Shown here piece after piece: positions 15,948 through 24,231 of a stretch of DNA of 64,000 nt; position 1 is the first letter of the stretch, and the number at the start of each line of letters is the position of its first letter. Origin of the DNA: Streptomyces yatensis (GTDB taxonomy: Bacteria; Actinomycetota; Actinomycetes; Streptomycetales; Streptomycetaceae); contig NZ_CP072941.1 of NCBI RefSeq assembly GCF_018069625.1, positions 9,796,001-9,860,000 of the forward strand, written 5' to 3'. The notes beneath the pieces were generated by a model. It saw only the letters and a list, made by a program, of their open reading frames with translations, was not told the origin of the DNA and did no database searches. Made by a program: the position numbers and the translations under genes.

Positions 15948-17654
15948 ATGCCCGCTTCCGCCTTGACCGAGAGCGTCGGCACGGCCGTCACCGCCGGTAC
16001 CGAGGCGCTCCTCGCCCACCGGCGCGACGACGGCGCCTTCGTCTTCGGCGCGCACCACGCCTCCCCGCTGAACACCGCCGGAGCCCTCACCGCACTCCAC
16101 TTCGCCGATCCGGAGGGCTCGGCCGGGACCATCGAGCGCGGTGTCACCTGGCTGTGCGAGACCCAGCGGGACGACGGCGGCTGGGCCATGCGCGGAGTGC
16201 CCACCGAACCCCTCACCACCGCGCTCGCCGCCGCGGCACTCCACCTGCTCGCCCCCCGCCGGGCGGCGTCGGCCGTCCACGCCGCACGGGCCCGGTTCGA
16301 CGAGCTCGGCGGCTCCGGGGCCGTTCCGGAACCCGCGATGACCGCCCTCATCCGCCAGTTCCACACCTTCGCCGGACTGCCCCACGAGGGAGCCCAGCGG
16401 CGGCTCCCCCTGGAACTGCTGCTCTTCCCCGGCCTCAGCCGGCGGCTGCTGAGCCTGCGGCTGCCCATCTACGCGAGCCAGGCGCTCGCCCAGTCCGCCC
16501 ACCGCCGCCGCGGCCCGGCCGGCCGCGCCCTGGACCGGCTGGCCCGGCCGAGGGCCCTGGCGATCGTCCGTGACGCGTACGAACGCGAGGGCGCCACCGG
16601 CGGCTTCAGCACCGACCCCTGGCTCACCGGACTCATCTGCCTGGGCCTCGCCCGCTCCGGCCGGGCGCCCGACCTGGTCCGCGCCGCCGCCCGCTGGCTC
16701 CGCTCGGCGGCGAACCCGGACGGCTCCTGGGATCTGATGCCGCTCGATGTGACCTGGACGAACTTCGCCACCGCCGCGCTGATCGAGGCCGGTCACGCCG
16801 AGGACCCGCAGCTGATCGGCACCCGCGAGATGCTCCACCGCCACCAGCAGCCCGAACCGTTCGACGCCCTCGGCTGCCCGGCCGGCTACTGGGGCTTCTC
16901 CAGCCCCCGCAGCTGGCCGATGGCCCTGGAGACGGCCGAGTCCAGCGCCATCCTGCTGAAGCTGCCCGGCGGCGCGGACGACCGCCACGTCCGGGCCGGA
17001 CTGGCGTGGCTGACCGCCACCCAGGACGCCGCCGGATCCTGGAGCCTGGCCGTACGGAACAGCAAACCGGGCGGCTTCGGGCCCTGCCCCCAGATGACGG
17101 CCAAGGTCGTGGGCGCCCTGCTCGACTCCGGAGCCGGGGCCGACGACCCGCGCGTGGCCAAGGCGGTGCGCTGGCTGCTCGGCCGGCAGCGCCCCGACGG
17201 ATCGTTCGAGGCCATGTGGTACCGCGGCGGCAGCCCCGGCACCGCCGCGGCGCTGGAGGCGCTCAGCCGGGCGGGCCGCACCGGGGAACACCACCGCGCG
17301 GCGGCCCGGGCCAGGGACTGGCTGCTGCGCACCCGGCACCCCGACGGCTCGTGGAGCACGGGCGAGGGCACCCGGCCGGGCACCGTCGAGGAGACCGCCT
17401 GGGCGCTGCGCGGGCTGCTCGCCGCCGGGCTGAGCCCCGCCGACCCGGCCCCCGCGGCGGCGGCCCGGTGGCTCGTGGACGCCCAGCGGGCGGACGGCGG
17501 CTGGACCCCGGGCCCGGTCAACGAGTACGTCCGCGGCTGTGCCCGCTACGCCGACGACGGCATCGCGGCGGGCCTGGCGCTGCGGGCCCTCGCCCACTAT
17601 CGCTCCGCGGGGGCCGCTCGCGCAGCAGAAACCGGAGAAGGAGGCCGAGGATGA
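15948..17654 (+). CDS. Squalene-hopene-cyclase-fold protein with degenerate DXDD motif
   Basis: 568 residues. At least six QW-type repeats mark the alpha/alpha-barrel of class II terpene cyclases: QRDDGGW, NPDGSW, QDAAGSW, QRPDGSF, HPDGSW and QRADGGW. It is shorter than squalene-hopene cyclases (about 630-680). Where those have W-A/G-F then PDVDDTA, this protein has WGF then PMALETAE (residues 324-331). The catalytic central Asp is Leu, the first is Met, and the last is Glu. Either an unusual acid protonates an epoxide or alkene, or the protein has another role. AGAAGGG precedes ATG 15948. Its stop overlaps the FAD monooxygenase start (ATGA). In context it is the presumptive cyclisation step, but that is inference. 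Confidence 0.8.
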   Translation: MPASALTESVGTAVTAGTEALLAHRRDDGAFVFGAHHASPLNTAGALTALHFADPEGSAGTIERGVTWLCETQRDDGGWAMRGVPTEPLTTALAAAALHLLAPRRAASAVHAARARFDELGGSGAVPEPAMTALIRQFHTFAGLPHEGAQRRLPLELLLFPGLSRRLLSLRLPIYASQALAQSAHRRRGPAGRALDRLARPRALAIVRDAYEREGATGGFSTDPWLTGLICLGLARSGRAPDLVRAAARWLRSAANPDGSWDLMPLDVTWTNFATAALIEAGHAEDPQLIGTREMLHRHQQPEPFDALGCPAGYWGFSSPRSWPMALETAESSAILLKLPGGADDRHVRAGLAWLTATQDAAGSWSLAVRNSKPGGFGPCPQMTAKVVGALLDSGAGADDPRVAKAVRWLLGRQRPDGSFEAMWYRGGSPGTAAALEALSRAGRTGEHHRAAARARDWLLRTRHPDGSWSTGEGTRPGTVEETAWALRGLLAAGLSPADPAPAAAARWLVDAQRADGGWTPGPVNEYVRGCARYADDGIAAGLALRALAHYRSAGAARAAETGEGGRG

Positions 17655-18955
17655 GCCCCGATGTGCTCGTGTGCGGGGCGGGCGTCGGCGGTCTCGCCGC
17701 GGCCCGCGCGCTCGGCGGCCTCGGACTGGACGTCCTGGTGGTCGACAAGCAGCCGAAGGTCCGCCCGATCGCCAAGGGAGAGGTGCTCCAGCCGGGCGCG
17801 CTGCGCCTGCTGCGCTCCTGGGGCGTGGAGAAGCGGCTCGACGCCCAGGGCGCGGTCCGGCTCGGACGGCTGGTCGTCCGCGATCCCCGTGGCACCGCGC
17901 TGATGTCCCTCGACTACGGCCAACTGCCCGCCCCCGACCAATGGTTGCTGGCCCATGACCACACCGCCATCCTCGCCGCCCTGGCCGAGAGCCTCGGGCC
18001 GGGTGTCGAACTGCGCCGCGGTGTCCGCGCGGAGGCGCCGCTGCGCGACGGCTCCGGCCGGATCACCGGACTGCGGCTGGCCGAAGGCGGCAGGGTCTAC
18101 GAGCAGCGGGCGCCACTCGTGGTCGCCGCCGACGGCATCTCCTCACGGCTGCGGTCCTGGGCGGGCATCGAGGCGAAACGGGCCGACTATCCGCACCGGC
18201 TGGTCTCCTTCGACATCGGCGACGCCGACGCGGCCGCGCGGGCCGACGACTTCTCCGCGTATGTCACCGACCGGGGGCTACGGCTGCTCTATCCGCTGCC
18301 GGGCGGCCGGTTGCGGCTCTACCTCCAGGCCGGGCCCGATGAGCTGCGCGGTGTCACGGCGCGCGGGGGACTGGCCGACTGGGCCGCCCGGGCGCTGTCC
18401 CAGGTGCCCGCCCTGGAGCCGCTGACCGCCTCCCTGCTCGCCCATCTGGGCAGCCGCCAGACGCTGCCCGTCGGACGGCTGCTGTCGCCCCGGCTGTCCG
18501 GCCGCGGACTGGCGCTGGTCGGCGAGGCCGCGTACGCCGTCCATCCGATGGCGGCGCAGGGCATGAACACCGCCATCACCAGCGCCGGTGCCCTCGCCGA
18601 GCGGCTGTCGGGCCATCTGGAGCGTACGGGCGGGATGTCGGCCGCGGCGGTGGACGCCGCGCTGCGCGACTACCACGAGCGGCAGCTGCCCCTGCTCACC
18701 CAGGCGGCCAGGACCAGCGGCAACGCGGCGCGGATGGTCACCGATCTGTCGTGGCGCGGCCGGGTGCTCGGGCGCCGGGCCGTCCGACACACCGGCGCCA
18801 ACCCCCGGCTGCTGCTCACCGTCACCCACAACATGTCGGGCCTCGGCCCGCGCCCGCTGACCCCGCTGGACCGGCTGCAGCAGCTCGGTCTCCTCCCCGA
18901 TCCGCGCGCCCACCGAGTGCCGACCGCCCCGGCCGGCCGACCGCAACCCATGTGA
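17651..18955 (+). CDS. FAD-dependent monooxygenase (PHBH/UbiH-like fold)
   Basis: 434 residues with an N-terminal FAD motif ([20 protein letters not shown]), the DG motif [16 protein letters not shown] and the second FAD motif [20 protein letters not shown], where the usual GD is GE and GQG is AQG. The family hydroxylates aromatic rings or epoxidises alkenes (squalene-epoxidase-like members share the fold). In an operon with a prenyltransferase and a cyclase-fold protein it could epoxidise the prenyl chain before ring closure, as in fungal and some bacterial meroterpenoid pathways. GGAGG lies about 10 bases before ATG 17651, which overlaps the upstream stop. The regiochemistry is not readable. 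Confidence 0.88.
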   Translation: MSPDVLVCGAGVGGLAAARALGGLGLDVLVVDKQPKVRPIAKGEVLQPGALRLLRSWGVEKRLDAQGAVRLGRLVVRDPRGTALMSLDYGQLPAPDQWLLAHDHTAILAALAESLGPGVELRRGVRAEAPLRDGSGRITGLRLAEGGRVYEQRAPLVVAADGISSRLRSWAGIEAKRADYPHRLVSFDIGDADAAARADDFSAYVTDRGLRLLYPLPGGRLRLYLQAGPDELRGVTARGGLADWAARALSQVPALEPLTASLLAHLGSRQTLPVGRLLSPRLSGRGLALVGEAAYAVHPMAAQGMNTAITSAGALAERLSGHLERTGGMSAAAVDAALRDYHERQLPLLTQAARTSGNAARMVTDLSWRGRVLGRRAVRHTGANPRLLLTVTHNMSGLGPRPLTPLDRLQQLGLLPDPRAHRVPTAPAGRPQPM

Positions 18956-18969
18956 GGACGGTTTACCGC

Positions 18970-19833
18970 ATGTCCACTTCCGCATTGATGGTGACCCCCG
19001 TCTCCGGAGCACTCGGCGCGGAGATCCGCGGTGTCGATCTGACCGAGCTCACCGATGAACTCTTCGACCGGATCCACGAGTTGCTGCTCAAACACCTCGT
19101 GGTCTTCTTCCCGGACCAGGAGCACCTCACCCCCGAGGCGCATATCGCCCTGGGACGGCGGCTGGGGGAGCTGGAGGTCCATCCGTTCCTGCCGAAGGTC
19201 GAGGGCCATCCCGAGATCGTGGTCCTGGACGCGGACCAGGGAGCCAAGGCCGACGAGTGGCATATCGACGTGACCTTCCAGCCCAATCCGCCGGTCGCCT
19301 CCATCCTCCATCTGCAGGTGTGTCCCGCCTCCGGAGGCGACACCATGTGGAGCAACCAGTACCTGGTCTACGAGACGCTCTCCGAGCCGATGCGCGAACT
19401 CCTCGACGGCCTCACCGCCGTCCATGTCCTCAACACCCCGCAGACCGGCGAGCACTCCGCAGAACACCCGGTGGTGCGGATCCACCCCGAGACCGGCAGG
19501 CGCTCCCTGTACGTCACCCGCATGTGGACCTCGCACATCCCGCAGCTCAGCCGCCCGGAGAGCGACGCCCTGCTGCAGTACCTCTTCGAGCACTCCGAGT
19601 CGCCCCGGTTCAACTGCCGCTACCGCTGGCAGCCCGGCGCCGTCGCGATGTGGGACAACCGCGCCACCCAGCACCTGGCCGTCAACGACTACACCGAACC
19701 CCGCAGGGGCCAGCGGGTGACCGTCCTCGGCGACCATCCCACCGGCGACACCCCGCGCTGGAAGGAGTACCGGCCCGCGCCCGACGAGCGCTACTACCCG
19801 CGCCACGTCACGGCCCGCCACGGCTACCGGTGA
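18970..19833 (+). CDS. TauD/TfdA-family Fe(II)/2-oxoglutarate dioxygenase
   Basis: 287 residues. The N-terminal [15 protein letters not shown] is typical of TauD. The iron ligands are H98 and D100 in EWHIDVTF and the distal H235 in [12 protein letters not shown]; the 2-oxoglutarate-binding Arg lies in the following [11 protein letters not shown]. All three metal ligands are present, so an active hydroxylase, desaturase or C-C/C-N cleaving oxygenase is likely. It is the last gene of the terpenoid operon, 14 bases after the monooxygenase stop, with GAGGA about 12 bases before ATG. A perfect hairpin follows within the convergent LPMO gene. Taurine or a herbicide acid as substrate is unlikely given the context. 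Confidence 0.88.
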   Translation: MSTSALMVTPVSGALGAEIRGVDLTELTDELFDRIHELLLKHLVVFFPDQEHLTPEAHIALGRRLGELEVHPFLPKVEGHPEIVVLDADQGAKADEWHIDVTFQPNPPVASILHLQVCPASGGDTMWSNQYLVYETLSEPMRELLDGLTAVHVLNTPQTGEHSAEHPVVRIHPETGRRSLYVTRMWTSHIPQLSRPESDALLQYLFEHSESPRFNCRYRWQPGAVAMWDNRATQHLAVNDYTEPRRGQRVTVLGDHPTGDTPRWKEYRPAPDERYYPRHVTARHGYR

Positions 19834-19843
19834 CGGCGATCCG

Positions 19844-20743
19844 TCAGCGGCGCGGGTGTCGCCGCCGTACGGTGGCGGCGACACCCGCGCCGAGCACCAG
19901 CACGGACGCCCCACCGGCGAGCAGCACCGGAGTGCTGTCGCCGCCGTCCTCTTCTGAAGTGGCGGAGGTGGCGGAGGTGGCGCGGGAGGCCGCCGCGGTG
20001 TCCCGGGACGGCGGAGTGGCGGCGCGGGACGGCGGGGTGGCGGCCTCCGACGAGGGAGCGTCCGACGAGGGGGCATCCGACGAGGGAGCCTTCGACGAGG
20101 GGGCCGCAGCGCTCAGCACCACATCGGAACAGGAGTAGTAGGTGTCCGGGGTGCTGGTGTTCCGCCAGATCGTATAGAGCAGCTGACGGCCGGTCCGGCC
20201 GGCGGGCAGCGTGGCCTTGATGCGGTACGCGTCGTCGACCAGCGCGGGGTCCTCGGCCGTGGCGAACGGCTTCGCCTCCAGGTCCGACCACTTCAGCGGC
20301 CGCGCGGGATCGTAGCCCTCCTTGGTGAGATAGAGCTCGAAGGTCCCCGTGTGCGGGATCGTCGACCGGTAGGTGAGGGTGAGGTCGGCCCCGGCCGACA
20401 GCCGCGTCGACGGCCAGTCGGCGCGCGCCAGATCCAGCCCCCGGTACGCCTCCAGGCCTCCGCTGCACAGCTTCCCGTCCGGGACCCGCTCCCGGTCCTC
20501 GCCCGCCACCCCCGCGATCCGCAGGTTGTCCCAGTCCGCCGCCGCCGGACCATTGGCGGCCTGAGCCGCCCGGCACGCCGCCGACCGCGCCGCGCCCCCG
20601 CCCTCGGGGGAGCAGGCGAACGTCCGGCTCACCGGGTCCGTCGGCGCCCCGTGCGCCAGGGCGGGCTGTGCGGCCAGCGCGGTGAACAGCCAGGGGAGGG
20701 CCCCGAGAAGAGCGCCCACGGCGGCGGTGCGATACGAGGTCAT
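19844..20743 (-). CDS. AA10 lytic polysaccharide monooxygenase, membrane-anchored
   Basis: 299 residues. A Sec signal of about 30 residues ends AQPALA, exposing His31 (HGAPTDPVSRTFAC) as the N-terminal copper ligand of the histidine brace. The AA10 core follows (DGKLCSGGLEAYRGLDLARA, TLTYRSTIPHTGTFELY, RTGRQLLYTIWRNTSTPDTY, YSCSDVV). No cellulose-binding module is present. Instead a Ser/Ala/Pro-rich low-complexity linker with repeated PSSDA leads to a C-terminal membrane helix and an Arg/His tail, so the enzyme should stay at the cell surface. AA10 enzymes oxidatively cleave chitin or cellulose. ATG 20743 has GGAGGG upstream. It is divergent from the SapA-like gene. Confidence 0.9.
   Translation of the reverse strand: MTSYRTAAVGALLGALPWLFTALAAQPALAHGAPTDPVSRTFACSPEGGGAARSAACRAAQAANGPAAADWDNLRIAGVAGEDRERVPDGKLCSGGLEAYRGLDLARADWPSTRLSAGADLTLTYRSTIPHTGTFELYLTKEGYDPARPLKWSDLEAKPFATAEDPALVDDAYRIKATLPAGRTGRQLLYTIWRNTSTPDTYYSCSDVVLSAAAPSSKAPSSDAPSSDAPSSEAATPPSRAATPPSRDTAAASRATSATSATSEEDGGDSTPVLLAGGASVLVLGAGVAATVRRRHPRR
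19849..19891 (+). terminator. Perfect 18-bp hairpin ending the terpenoid operon, inside the LPMO 3' coding end
   Basis: Arms 19849-19866 and 19874-19891 are exactly complementary over 18 bases with a 7-base loop (GTACGGT). It begins 16 bases after the dioxygenase stop and overlaps the last codons of the convergent LPMO gene, which therefore encode an Arg-rich tail there. Confidence 0.7.
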
Positions 20744-20939
20744 CCGGTGCGGCCCTCCGACTCGGTGCGACGGGACGGGCCCAACACCCGTCCCGTCGAA
20801 TACGGGAAGCCGGGACCGGGCGTTCAAAGGCCGCCGGAAGCAGTCGTGCAATGCCGTACAACCATCCGCGACCCCAGCATGTCTCCCTAGGCAGACGCAA
20901 ACAGCGCCTACGCCCATGAAGAATCATTAAGGGGGACAA

Positions 20940-21386
20940 ATGAATCTTTCTCGCCGTATGGCCGCCACTGCGGTGCTCGCCACCGCCATCGCGGGTACCG
21001 TGGCCCTGACGCCGCAGGCATCGGCCGCCGCCACGGCCGCGTACAACGGGGTGTGCGGCAGCGGGTACAAGGTGGTGAACTCGGCGCCCATCGGCTCCAA
21101 GGGCACCGTCTTCCTCACCTACAACTCCGCCAAGGGCAAGAACTGCGTGGTCACCGTCCGGAACACCACGGGCAAGGCGGTTCCGATGTTCGCCTACCTG
21201 TACGTTCAGGGCGCCGACGAGTCGGCCGAGGACGGCGGCGCGTACACCTCGTACGCGGGCCCGGTGTACGGCGACGGGCGCGGTAAGTGCGTGGACTGGG
21301 CCGGGGGCATCGAGAACCAGTCCACCTGGACGTACGGATCGAACTGCGGATCCCTGAAGGCCTACCGCGTGACCAAGGGCTGGTAA
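20940..21386 (+). CDS. Secreted protein of the spore-associated protein A (SapA) family
   Basis: 148 residues. A Sec signal (SRRMAATAVLATAIAG) is cleaved after QASA. The mature domain of about 118 residues reads YNGVCGSGYKVVNSAPIGSK, GTVFLTYNSAKGKNCVVTV, YTSYAGPVYGDGRGKCVDW and SNCGSLKAY, with four cysteines likely forming disulfides. This pattern is characteristic of the small exported proteins called spore-associated protein A in Streptomyces; their biochemical function is not established. A strong AAGGGGGA ribosome site precedes ATG 20940, and a near-ideal terminator follows at 21435, so it is monocistronic and probably highly expressed. Confidence 0.85.
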   Translation: MNLSRRMAATAVLATAIAGTVALTPQASAAATAAYNGVCGSGYKVVNSAPIGSKGTVFLTYNSAKGKNCVVTVRNTTGKAVPMFAYLYVQGADESAEDGGAYTSYAGPVYGDGRGKCVDWAGGIENQSTWTYGSNCGSLKAYRVTKGW

Positions 21387-21434
21387 AGCCCGAAAGCCAC
21401 GCGTCGGCACACCGACGGGGGAACACACGGGGGA

Positions 21435-21467
21435 GCGGCGGCCACCTTCTGGGAGGGTGGCCGCCGC
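21435..21467 (+). terminator. Intrinsic-type hairpin after the SapA-like gene
   Basis: Arms GCGGCGGCCACC (21435-21446) and GGTGGCCGCCGC (21456-21467) are perfectly complementary with a 9-base loop. There is no U-tract, as is usual in Streptomyces. Confidence 0.8.
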
Positions 21468-21552
21468 CATCCCGTAGATTTCAAGTGATCGACAGCAAAT
21501 CCCTCGAGCGCCAGTACGGTGGGCCCATGCGTGTCCTCGAGGCAGACCGACG

Positions 21553-22323
21553 ATGACGCCGCCCACCTCGTTGCGGCAGGCCGAGGAGATCTACCGTCGG
21601 GTGGCGTTCGATACCTTCGCCCAGGATCTGAAGATGGGCCTCAACCTGGGGTTCTGCCGTACCTTCGCGGTACCGGAGATCGCCCGGGTGCTCACCGCCA
21701 CCGGCCGGATGACCCGGCACACCCGGGCTCGCGCCAAGGCGACCGGCGAGTTGATGTATCGGATGTTCCGCCATGGTCTGGACGGCGAGGAGGGTGAGCG
21801 CGCCGTCACCGCGCTGAAGTGTCTGCACGCCCCGTGGGCCATCAGCCACGACGCCTACCGCTATGTGCTGGCCTGCTTCGACCTCGCGCCAATGCGCTGG
21901 TGCGCCGCCTATGCCTGGCGGGCTCCCACCGACACCGAACGGGACGCGTCCCACGCCTTCTATCTCGCCCTCGCCGAGCGGATGGGCGTTCCGGACGTCC
22001 TGCCGGACCGGCGGGAGTTCGAGGCGTGGACGGTGGACTTCGAGCGGGCCCACTTCACCTTCACCCCCGAGGCCGACGCCCTGTGGGCGGCCACCAGGGA
22101 TCTGCTCGCCGGACGTGTCCCCGGGGTTCTCGGCCCGCTCGCGGGCAGCGCCGCGGACAGCCTCTTGGACGAGGGACTGCGCCGGGCGCTCGGCGTTGGG
22201 CGGCCCGCGCCGCCGGTCCGCACCGCGACCCACACCGCGCTGCGGCTGCGCGCCGCCACCGGGCGCGTGCGCAGGAGAATTCGCGGAAGCCACCGACCCG
22301 CCGGTATGTCGATGGTGCAATAG
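21553..22323 (+). CDS. MpaB-like (DUF2236) oxygenase-family protein
   Basis: 256 residues, all-helical and without signal peptide. Segments such as GFCRTFAVPEIARVLTATGR, TRHTRARAKATGELMYRMFR, LKCLHAPWAISHDAYRYVLA and DVLPDRREFEAWTVDFERAH match the pattern of the MpaB/latex-clearing-protein-like family, some of which are heme-dependent oxygenases. Assignment rests on this overall pattern and is moderate. ATG 21553 lacks a strong ribosome site. The gene is followed 87 bases later by a PucR regulator on the same strand. No partner suggests a substrate. Confidence 0.6.
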   Translation: MTPPTSLRQAEEIYRRVAFDTFAQDLKMGLNLGFCRTFAVPEIARVLTATGRMTRHTRARAKATGELMYRMFRHGLDGEEGERAVTALKCLHAPWAISHDAYRYVLACFDLAPMRWCAAYAWRAPTDTERDASHAFYLALAERMGVPDVLPDRREFEAWTVDFERAHFTFTPEADALWAATRDLLAGRVPGVLGPLAGSAADSLLDEGLRRALGVGRPAPPVRTATHTALRLRAATGRVRRRIRGSHRPAGMSMVQ

Positions 22324-22410
22324 CGGGGCAGGGTCTGGTATCTAACCTGGCCGTGGCCTCACGCTGCCGCGTCGAGCTGCGCATTGCCCGTCACAGGTGG
22401 AGGAACGTTC

Positions 22411-23712
22411 ATGCACCCAGTCACCGGCTCCCGCGCTTCCGTCCCCGCCAAGGGTCGCCCCGCCCCCCGCCTGTCCGCCGACCGAGTGCGGACGCCGCCC
22501 CGGATGCCCGCCGCCCGTCCGCCGATCCGATCACGGGCGGATGCCGAGACCGTGGCGCTGCTGCACCGGGCCGCCCGGGTGCTCATGGAGGAGGTGCCCC
22601 GGCTGGCGGACCGTATCGTCGCGCTGATGAAGGAGCGGGAGCCCGCCTACCGCTCGCCCTCCCTCGACCCGCACGAGGTGTGGCGGGAGGTCCATGACTC
22701 GCTCAGCAACAATGTGCGCTCGCTGGTGCACCCCAAGGAGACGCGCGAATCGGCCAGGTCGTGTGCGTGGCGGATCGGCACCGACCGCGCCGCGCAGGGC
22801 TTTCCACTGGACGCGCTGCTGCACGCGTACCGCATCGGCTGCACCGTCGTATGGGAGCAGCTCCTGGAGACCGCCTCGAAGGAGGATCCGCTCGGCGCGC
22901 AGTCGCTGGTCCATGTCGCCGCCGATGTCTGGAACTTCGTCGACGAGCACTGCACCCTCGTCGCCACGGCGTATCAGGAGGTGGAGCGCCAGCTCTCCTG
23001 GCACCGGGAGAACCGCTACCGGATCATCGTCGCGGCCCTGCTCGACGGCACCGCCCGGGTGAGCGACTTCCCCGAGGCGGAGGAGGTCCTCGGCCTGCCC
23101 GAGCGGGGGCGTTACGCGGTCGTGGCGCTGGAGGACGCCGACGCCTCGTCCCGGGCGCCGCATTCCGCCGCGGTGTGCGCGGGACTCCGTACGGTCTGGC
23201 ATGCGGCGGAGGGCACCGCCCACGCCATCGTGCTGCTCGGCGACGCCGGCGCGGAGGGGCTGGTGCGCGGGCTGGAGGTGCCGCCCGGCGCACGGGCCGG
23301 GGTCAGCCCCGCCGTCTCCGGTCTCGCCGCGGTGAACACGGCCCGGCGGCTCGCCGATACGGCGCTGCGCACCCGCCCGGCCGCCGGTGAGGCGGCGCTG
23401 CTGGACGAGCGCTATCCGGAGGCGCTGGTGGTGTCCTGCCCGGACCTCGGCGCCGCGCTCGCCGACCGGATGCTCGGACCGGTCCTGGCGCTGGAGTCCG
23501 CCGACCGGGAGATGCTGCTGACGACGCTGGCCGCCTGGCTGGAGGGCGGGGGATCGGCGCGCCGCGCGGGCGAGCTGCTGTTCTGCCACCGCAACACGGT
23601 GCTCAACCGGATACGCCGCTACGAGCAGTTGACCGGGCGTTCGCTGGACCACCCCCGAGAGGTCATGGAGTTGTCGCTCGCGCTGTCCGCGCACCGGCTG
23701 CTGACGCCCTGA
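22411..23712 (+). CDS. PucR/CdaR-family transcriptional regulator
   Basis: 433 residues. An N-terminal helical sensor region (VALLHRAARVLMEEVPRLAD, ESARSCAWRIGTDRAAQGFP) is followed by a GGDEF-like fold region and the C-terminal PucR helix-turn-helix (RRAGELLFCHRNTVLNRIRR, YEQLTGRSLD). The Arg-rich N-terminal 45 residues are low complexity. GGAGGA sits 6-11 bases before ATG 22411. In Streptomyces such regulators often lie near oxygenase or transporter genes; here they are the MpaB-like gene upstream and the symporter pair downstream. The effector is unknown. Confidence 0.88.
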   Translation: MHPVTGSRASVPAKGRPAPRLSADRVRTPPRMPAARPPIRSRADAETVALLHRAARVLMEEVPRLADRIVALMKEREPAYRSPSLDPHEVWREVHDSLSNNVRSLVHPKETRESARSCAWRIGTDRAAQGFPLDALLHAYRIGCTVVWEQLLETASKEDPLGAQSLVHVAADVWNFVDEHCTLVATAYQEVERQLSWHRENRYRIIVAALLDGTARVSDFPEAEEVLGLPERGRYAVVALEDADASSRAPHSAAVCAGLRTVWHAAEGTAHAIVLLGDAGAEGLVRGLEVPPGARAGVSPAVSGLAAVNTARRLADTALRTRPAAGEAALLDERYPEALVVSCPDLGAALADRMLGPVLALESADREMLLTTLAAWLEGGGSARRAGELLFCHRNTVLNRIRRYEQLTGRSLDHPREVMELSLALSAHRLLTP

Positions 23713-23880
23713 GAAGCACCCCTCGGCCTGAGGCGATGTGGGCGTGCACAACGGCCCTCGGCCGATCATGTGCACCCGTCACACGGTCCGCCGGTTGGGC
23801 TGTACGCGACCGCGCTGACCTGCTGTCGTGGCGATTCCGCCCCTGTGACATGGGGCGGAACCCGCACAAGGAGCCGCGAC

Positions 23881-24231
23881 ATGCCCGACTACGACCAGCC
23901 CTGGCGCGCGTCCGTTTCGCCCGTCGAGCCCCGCACCACGCGCCGCACCGCCACCATGCCGTCCCGCCCCGCGGCACCGCCTCCGCCGGCGCGGCGCACA
24001 CCGTGGCAGCGGCCGTGGCCCTGGCCGGCGCGGGCGGCCTGCACCGCGCTCGCCTGTCATGTGGCCGCCGTGGTGGTGAACTGTGCCGCCGAAGGCGTCG
24101 TCAACCTCGGCGCGGGCGGCGGGTTCACCGTGGGCGCCATGCTGATCGGGCTGGACGTGGCGGTGCTGCTCACCGTCCTGGCCCGGGCCCACCGCCGGTC
24201 CACCGATACGACGGGGGAGGGGCAGGGGTGA
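23881..24231 (+). CDS. Small membrane protein paired with a solute:sodium symporter (DUF485-like role)
   Basis: 116 residues. A Pro/Arg-rich cytoplasmic N-terminus of about 55 residues precedes two hydrophobic helices (AACTALACHVAAVVVNCAAE; FTVGAMLIGLDVAVLLTVLA) and a charged tail. AAGGAG lies 7 bases before ATG 23881. Its stop overlaps the GTG start of the symporter by 4 bases. Acetate-type symporters are usually preceded by a small two-helix DUF485 protein, and the position and topology match, although the sequence itself diverges. It is probably an accessory subunit or stability factor. Confidence 0.75.
   Translation: MPDYDQPWRASVSPVEPRTTRRTATMPSRPAAPPPPARRTPWQRPWPWPARAACTALACHVAAVVVNCAAEGVVNLGAGGGFTVGAMLIGLDVAVLLTVLARAHRRSTDTTGEGQG

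Noticed and set aside
12844..19833. Terpenoid operon as a hopanoid cluster
   Set aside because: No squalene/phytoene synthase-like HpnC/D, no HpnE/G/H are present, the cyclase lacks DXDD, and UbiA and TauD genes do not belong to hopanoid synthesis.
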